A DNA stretch of 9,713 nucleotides from an uncultured Clostridia bacterium (lineage in GTDB: Bacteria > Bacillota > Clostridia > Oscillospirales > Oscillospiraceae): positions 1 through 9,713 of the forward strand of contig CAMHER010000062.1 in the NCBI GenBank assembly GCA_946184215.1, read 5' to 3'. The position numbers and the translations under genes are program-made. Numbering within the stretch: the stretch's first letter is position 1; the number at the start of each line of letters is the position of its first letter. The notes beneath the pieces were generated by a model. The model was not told the origin of the DNA. It saw nothing but the letters and a program-made list of their open reading frames with translations, and did not search any database. This document shows positions 6,060 to 9,713 of this stretch, in pieces.

Positions 6060-6953
6060 TTATTCCACGCCCGTACCGTCAAAGGCGGGGATCTCGTCGG
6101 CTGTGGCGGAGGAGAGCTCCTGCCAATAGCCGTCGGTGATGCCGCAGGCGTGCATGTAGCGGATCAGATGCTCGTTTTCCCCGGCGTCGACGCGGCGGCG
6201 GAGAGCGGGAAACGCTTCGAGCCCCGGCATAGGCGTGTACTGACTCATCAGGGAAAAGAGCACGCTGCGGCGCGGAAAGCTGTCGGCGACAAAATCGATG
6301 GCGCCCATGGCGTTTTCTGTCTCGCCCGGCAGGATCAGATGGCGGATCAAAACGCCGGAGAGGAGCAGGCCGTCCTCGCCGAGCCGATAGGGACCGGTCT
6401 GACGGAACATCTCGCGGATCGCGGCGTCGGCGACCTCCGGATAGTCTGCCGCGGCGCTGTAGCGCCCGGCAAGGGAAGAAACGGAATATTTGTAATCGGG
6501 CATATAGACCTGCACCAGCCCCTCCAGTGAGCGCAGCGACTCGACGCTCTCATATCCGGAGCTGTTCCACACCACCGGGATCCCCAGCGAAAGCCCCTCC
6601 AGCGCCTGCCTGACGGCGCGGATATAGTGTGTCGGCGTCACAAGGTCGATGCAGTGCACGCCGTCATCCCGCAGACGCAGCATGATATCCCGCAGCTCGG
6701 GAACGCTTACGGCGCGGCCCGCCCCGCCGCCCCGGCTGATCTCCCGGTTCTGACAGAAAACACAGCGCAGATTGCAGCCGGAAAAAAAGATCGTCCCGGC
6801 ACCGCGCGTACCGGAAATGCAGGGCTCCTCGCCAAAGTGCGGCGCAGCGCGCGCGATGCGCGGCAGGGCGGGAGAAGCGCATACCCCGCCGCTGTTTTCC
6901 GCACTGCGGAGAGCAGCGCAGCGGCGGGGACAATCGCAGCAAATATATTCCAT
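6060..6953 (-). CDS. Radical SAM protein, PflX-like (COG1313)
   Basis: A 297-residue protein related to pyruvate formate-lyase activating enzymes. The radical SAM cluster motif CxxxCxxC is C60, C64, C67 in FFSGCNLRCVFCQN, coordinating the [4Fe-4S] that cleaves S-adenosylmethionine. Upstream the family-typical cysteine segment (C5, C6, C8, C12, C25 in YICCDCPRRC...GGVC) and ARAAPHFGEEPCISGTRGAGT are present. Downstream are VTPTHY, VVWNSSGYE, VYMPDYKY, RHLILPGETEN and SQYTPMPG, all characteristic of the PflX group. ATG 6953 is chosen because it follows AAGAGGA and starts directly at the Cys motif; the longer frame from 7097 would extend through the promoter. No glycyl radical enzyme lies in the window and the substrate of PflX proteins is not established, so no activation target is claimed. 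Family placement is firm. Confidence 0.93.
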   Translation of the reverse strand: MEYICCDCPRRCAALRSAENSGGVCASPALPRIARAAPHFGEEPCISGTRGAGTIFFSGCNLRCVFCQNREISRGGGAGRAVSVPELRDIMLRLRDDGVHCIDLVTPTHYIRAVRQALEGLSLGIPVVWNSSGYESVESLRSLEGLVQVYMPDYKYSVSSLAGRYSAAADYPEVADAAIREMFRQTGPYRLGEDGLLLSGVLIRHLILPGETENAMGAIDFVADSFPRRSVLFSLMSQYTPMPGLEAFPALRRRVDAGENEHLIRYMHACGITDGYWQELSSATADEIPAFDGTGVE

Positions 6954-7010
6954 TTTCTTCCTCTTTTCAAAATCGGCAAAATGCCAACAAATTGCTCGAT
7001 TACAGCAAGA

Positions 7011-7039
7011 ATTATAGCCTCCGTTTGTTAAATTTGCAA
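7011..7039 (-). promoter_or_regulatory. Promoter of the PflX-like gene
   Basis: On the minus strand TTGCAA (7039-7034, 4 of 6) and a perfect TATAAT (7016-7011) are spaced by 17 nt. The leader to the ATG at 6953 would be about 50 nt and carries the AAGAGGA ribosome site. It lies back to back with the trmL promoter. Confidence 0.7.
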
Positions 7040-7085
7040 GAAAATGCAAAATGAGGAAAATAGTGCATGATTTTTCGGATTTTTG

Positions 7086-7094
7086 TGATAAAAT
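7086..7094 (+). promoter_or_regulatory. Extended -10 promoter of the trmL-pgk-tpiA unit
   Basis: TGATAAAAT is an extended -10 (TG-n-TAAAAT, hexamer 5 of 6). No good -35 is found at 16-18 nt. A start near 7101 leaves about 65 nt before the trmL ATG. It may be only one of the promoters serving the glycolytic genes, which usually need strong expression. Confidence 0.5.
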
Positions 7095-7165
7095 CATAAC
7101 TAACGAGGAAAATGAGTTAAGTTTCCTCCCAGAAATGCCGTATGGGGAAGAGGGCTTGGGAAAAA

Positions 7166-7654
7166 ATGCTCAACATTGTGCTTGTCGAGCCGGAGATCCC
7201 GCACAACACAGGGGCGATCGCGCGCACCTGCGCCGCCACCGGCGCAAAGCTGCACCTGATCCGGCCGCTTGGCTTTGACATTTCGGATAAGGCGGTCAAA
7301 CGCTGCGGGCTGGACTACTGGCACCTTGTCGACCTTTCCGTATACGACAATCTGGAGGAGTACTTCGCCAGATGGGGCGATGAAGGATTGTATCTCGCCA
7401 CGACGAAAGCACCGCGGGCCTATTGCGAGGCGGATCTCTCACAGGAGAGCGTCACGCTGATGTTCGGCAAGGAGACCGCCGGTCTGCCGCTGTGGCTGCG
7501 GGAGAAATACCGCGAGCGGTGCATCCGCATCCCCATGGTGGACGAGGCGAGAAGCCTGAACTTATCGAACTCCGTTGCCATCCTCGCCTATGAGACGCTG
7601 CGGCAGCAGGGCTTCCCGGGGCTGCAGGGCGTGGGCGAGATGGCCCTGAAATGA
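7166..7654 (+). CDS. trmL: tRNA (cytidine(34)-2'-O)-methyltransferase
   Basis: A 162-residue SPOUT-fold methyltransferase, close to E. coli TrmL (157). TrmL-type enzymes 2'-O-methylate the wobble nucleotide 34 of leucine tRNAs using S-adenosylmethionine, as dimers. Family signatures are all present: MLNIVLVEPEIPHNTGAIAR at the N-terminus, RPLGF, LDYWHLVDL, and the trefoil-knot cofactor segments LMFGKETAGLP (about 98-108) and IRIPMVDEARSLNLSNSVA (about 120-138). The start at 7166 is chosen over the in-frame ATG at 7142 because homology begins with MLNIVLVEPE and the GAGGG (7150-7154) and GGG (7158-7160) sites lie in front of it. Its stop is 26 nt ahead of the pgk ATG, and no terminator intervenes, so it is probably the first gene of the unit with pgk and tpiA. 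Very confident. Confidence 0.95.
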   Translation: MLNIVLVEPEIPHNTGAIARTCAATGAKLHLIRPLGFDISDKAVKRCGLDYWHLVDLSVYDNLEEYFARWGDEGLYLATTKAPRAYCEADLSQESVTLMFGKETAGLPLWLREKYRERCIRIPMVDEARSLNLSNSVAILAYETLRQQGFPGLQGVGEMALK

Positions 7655-7680
7655 AAAAATTTATAATTAGGAGGATAACC

Positions 7681-8946
7681 ATGAACTACAGCAAAAAGAC
7701 CGTTTACGACGTAGACGTCAAGGGCAAAAAAGTTCTTCTCCGCTGCGACTTCAACGTTCCCCAGGACAAGAAGACCGGCGAGATCACGTCTGACAAGCGC
7801 ATCAAGGCTGCGATCCCCACGATCAAGTACCTTCTCGACAACGGCGCCGCCGTTATCGCCTGCTCCCATCTGGGCAAGCCGGCAGCCACCTTTGAGAGCT
7901 ATGTGAAAAAGCAGGTGGAAAAGGGCAAGAACGAAGCAGATATCACCCGCGAAGAGTGGGAAAAGTCCCTGCGTAAGCTGACGCTCGCTCCCGTCGCCAA
8001 GCGTCTGGGCGAACTGCTGGACATGGATGTAATCTTCGCCGCCGACACCATCGGCCCCGATGCGCAGGCCAAGGCCGCCGCGCTGCAGCCCGGTCAGATC
8101 CTCCTTCTGGAGAACCTCCGTTTTGCCAAGGGCGAGACCAAGAACGACCCCGCCTTTGCCAAGGCTCTTGCCGACATGGCCGAGATTTTTGTCTCCGACG
8201 CGTTCGGCACCGTGCACCGCGCCCACGCCTCCACCGCCGGCGTCGCGGCCTATCTGCCCGCCTACTCCGGCCTGCTGGTGGACAAGGAGCTGTCCGTCAT
8301 GGGCAAGGCTCTTGACGATCCCAAGCGCCCGTTCGTCGCGGTCCTGGGCGGCGCCAAGGTCTCTGACAAAATCAACGTCATCAACAACCTCCTCGAAAAG
8401 GCCGACACGATCATCATCGGCGGCGGCATGGCCTACACCTTCAAGAAGGCCCAGGGCTTCGAGGTCGGCAAGTCCCTCCTCGAGGCAGACCGTCTCGATT
8501 ACGCCAAGGAAATGATCGCCAAGGCCGAGGCCAAGGGCGTGAAGTTCCTGCTGCCCGTGGATAACTACTGCGCGGCGGAGTTCTCCGCCGAGGCCGAGCC
8601 GATCCTGGTCGAGGGTGACATTCCCGCGGATCTGATGGGCATGGACATCGGCCCGAAGACCGTGGAGATCTTCTCCAAGGCGGTCGCGAACGCCGGCACC
8701 ATCGTCTGGAACGGACCGATGGGCGTGTTTGAGTTCGATAAGTTTGCCAACGGCACCAAGGCCATGGCCAAGGCGCTGAGCGAGTCCGGCGCGATCACGA
8801 TCGTCGGCGGCGGCGACAGCGCGGCCGCGGTCGAAAAGCTCGGCTTTGCCGACAAGATCACCCACATCTCCACCGGCGGCGGCGCCAGCCTCGAGTTCCT
8901 TGAGGGCAAGGAGCTGCCGGGCGTGGCCTGCCTGCTGGACAAGTAA
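7681..8946 (+). CDS. pgk: Phosphoglycerate kinase
   Basis: A 421-residue cytoplasmic kinase transferring phosphate between 1,3-bisphosphoglycerate and ADP in glycolysis. Substrate-side motifs: RCDFNVP (R21, D23, N25), CSHLGKP (H63), LLENLRF (R147), SDAFGTVHRAHAS (R180). Nucleotide-side motifs: LGGAKVSDK, IIGGGMAYTF, WNGPMGVFE (346-350), VGGGDSAAAV (375-384), STGGGASLEFLEG. The ATG at 7681 follows a perfect AGGAGG (7669-7674) at 6 nt; the in-frame ATG 7651 overlaps the trmL stop and lacks a site. The protein is some 25 residues longer than the usual 390-400 because residues about 68-100 (a charged, helix-like stretch rich in K and E) are inserted between SHLGKP and LAPVAKRL. All catalytic residues remain, so it should be active. 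tpiA follows after 97 nt. Confidence 0.98.
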   Translation: MNYSKKTVYDVDVKGKKVLLRCDFNVPQDKKTGEITSDKRIKAAIPTIKYLLDNGAAVIACSHLGKPAATFESYVKKQVEKGKNEADITREEWEKSLRKLTLAPVAKRLGELLDMDVIFAADTIGPDAQAKAAALQPGQILLLENLRFAKGETKNDPAFAKALADMAEIFVSDAFGTVHRAHASTAGVAAYLPAYSGLLVDKELSVMGKALDDPKRPFVAVLGGAKVSDKINVINNLLEKADTIIIGGGMAYTFKKAQGFEVGKSLLEADRLDYAKEMIAKAEAKGVKFLLPVDNYCAAEFSAEAEPILVEGDIPADLMGMDIGPKTVEIFSKAVANAGTIVWNGPMGVFEFDKFANGTKAMAKALSESGAITIVGGGDSAAAVEKLGFADKITHISTGGGASLEFLEGKELPGVACLLDK

Positions 8947-8962
8947 GAAAACAACCGATCAA

Positions 8963-9023
8963 AGGGACGAAACGCCCCTCATCCGTCAGACAAAGTCTGA
9001 CACCTTCCCCCAAGGGGGGAAGG
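8963..9023. repeat. Intercistronic double-hairpin repeat (REP-like) between pgk and tpiA
   Basis: Two strong hairpins sit side by side: GTCAGAC-AAA-GTCTGAC (8985-9001) and CCTTCCCCC/GGGGGAAGG (9003-9023). A weaker one, AGGGACG-AAA-CGCCCCT with one mismatch (8963-8979), comes before. The phrase CCTCATCCGTCAG...CACCTTCCCCC...GGGGGAAGGC resembles a dispersed extragenic repeat I recall from gut Firmicutes genomes. No T-run follows, so it is not an intrinsic terminator. It ends just before the tpiA ribosome site and may affect mRNA stability or processing. Confidence 0.7.
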
Positions 9024-9043
9024 CTGTAAAGAAGGAGATTGAA

Positions 9044-9713
9044 ATGAACAGAAAATATCGTAAAACCATTATCGCGGGCAACTGGAAAATGAACATGCTC
9101 GCTTCCGAGATCAAGCCCTTCATCGAACAGCTGAAGGAAAACATGCCCAAGACCAAGACCTGCGACGTCGTTCTCTGCACCCCCGCGGTGATGATCCCCA
9201 CGATGGTCAAGTTCGGCAAGGAGTGCAAGGTGCAGTGCGGCGGCGAAGATGTTTCGAAGTATGAGAAGGGCGCATACACCGGTGAGATCTCCGCGGCTCA
9301 GCTTGCCGACGTCGGCGCGAAGTACTGCATTGTCGGCCACAGCGAGCGCCGCCAGTACCACGGTGAAGACGATATGCTCGTCAACGCCAAGGCCAAGGCT
9401 CTTCTCGCCAAGGGCATCAACCCCATCATCTGCGTGGGCGAGAGCCTGGAGCAGCGCGAGATGGATCTGACGATGGAATACGTCGCCTACCAGGTCAAGG
9501 CCGCTCTCAGCGGCATCGACGCCTCGGCGCTCCGCCACTGCGTCATCGCCTATGAGCCCATCTGGGCCATCGGCACCGGCAAGACCGCCACGGCCGAGCA
9601 GGCTCAGGAAGTCTGCGAGGGCATCCGTGCCGTCATCCGCAAGATCTACGGCGCCCGCCCCGCGCGTGCCGTCTCCATCCTCTACGGCGGCAGCATGAAC
9701 GCCAAGAACGCCC
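9044..9713 (+). CDS. tpiA: Triosephosphate isomerase (C-terminal end beyond window)
   Basis: The 223 visible residues of a usual ~250 interconvert dihydroxyacetone phosphate and glyceraldehyde 3-phosphate in glycolysis. All catalytic residues are visible: N13 and K15 in IAGNWKMN, H99 in CIVGHSERRQ, and E171 in IAYEPIWAIGTGKTA, whose last part is the mobile loop 6. The phosphate-binding YGGS (214-217) is near the right edge. GAYTGEISAAQL is the conserved dimer/active-site strand. The start follows AAGGAG (9032-9037) at 6 nt. It lies 97 nt after pgk with a hairpin repeat between them and no obvious new promoter, so co-transcription with pgk is likely. The reading frame is open to the last base and only the C-terminus is missing. 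Confidence 0.98.
   Translation, partial: MNRKYRKTIIAGNWKMNMLASEIKPFIEQLKENMPKTKTCDVVLCTPAVMIPTMVKFGKECKVQCGGEDVSKYEKGAYTGEISAAQLADVGAKYCIVGHSERRQYHGEDDMLVNAKAKALLAKGINPIICVGESLEQREMDLTMEYVAYQVKAALSGIDASALRHCVIAYEPIWAIGTGKTATAEQAQEVCEGIRAVIRKIYGARPARAVSILYGGSMNAKNA

Noticed and set aside
6954..7097. N-terminal extension of the PflX-like protein from 7097
   Set aside because: It runs through the TTGCAA/TATAAT promoter. Homology and a ribosome site both point to ATG 6953.
7662..7667. TATAAT just before pgk as a dedicated promoter
   Set aside because: Transcription would start inside the AGGAGG site at about 7674, and no -35 lies 17 nt upstream. It is probably an AT-rich spacer.
7588..8865. Long minus-strand open frame across pgk (and similar antisense frames over the LRR gene, pepT, tpiA)
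   Set aside because: Shadow frames caused by GC-rich codon use. Their products are low-complexity and opposite to unmistakable conserved genes.

Overview
The window looks like chromosomal DNA of a GC-rich Gram-positive anaerobe of the Clostridia, most likely near Oscillospiraceae/Ruminococcaceae. Supporting signs are strong AGGAGG-type ribosome binding sites, TATAAT and extended -10 promoters, a clostridial-type alpha-hydroxy-acid oxidase with an N-terminal cysteine cluster, a PflX-type radical SAM protein, and a double-hairpin repeat (CCTTCCCCC...GGGGGAAGG) of a kind common between genes in gut Firmicutes. No plasmid, phage, transposase, CRISPR, rRNA or tRNA gene is visible. Genus-level assignment is not possible from this sequence alone.

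Layout. (1) 1-191, minus: N-terminus of a response regulator that runs off the left edge, with its own promoter in the divergent region 192-492. (2) 493-940, plus: a PaaI-type hotdog thioesterase broken by a frameshift near 790; its tail carries the promoter of the next gene. (3) 978-3998, plus: a two-gene unit made of a membrane-anchored repeat/leucine-rich-repeat protein and peptidase T, closed by a bidirectional terminator at 4009-4039. (4) 4054-4614, minus: a small Asp-box lipoprotein converging on that terminator. (5) 4760-5779, minus: an FMN-dependent alpha-hydroxy-acid oxidase-family protein with its own terminator. (6) 5821-6029: an AT-richer, protein-free element made of seven nearly back-to-back hairpins inside imperfect terminal inverted repeats. 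A good minus-strand promoter at its right edge would place it in the 5' leader of the oxidase mRNA. (7) 6060-6953, minus: a PflX-like (COG1313) radical SAM protein. (8) 7166-9713, plus: trmL, pgk and tpiA (cut by the right edge), with a double-hairpin repeat between pgk and tpiA.

How the genes relate. pgk and tpiA are a conventional glycolytic pair, here preceded by the tRNA wobble methylase trmL. The LRR protein and pepT are probably co-transcribed (12-nt gap), joining a surface protein to a cytoplasmic tripeptidase; whether they work together is unknown. The remaining genes look like independent units. The parts most worth a second look are the hairpin element in the oxidase leader, the frameshifted thioesterase, the two-part repeat architecture of the membrane protein and the cysteine cluster of the oxidase.
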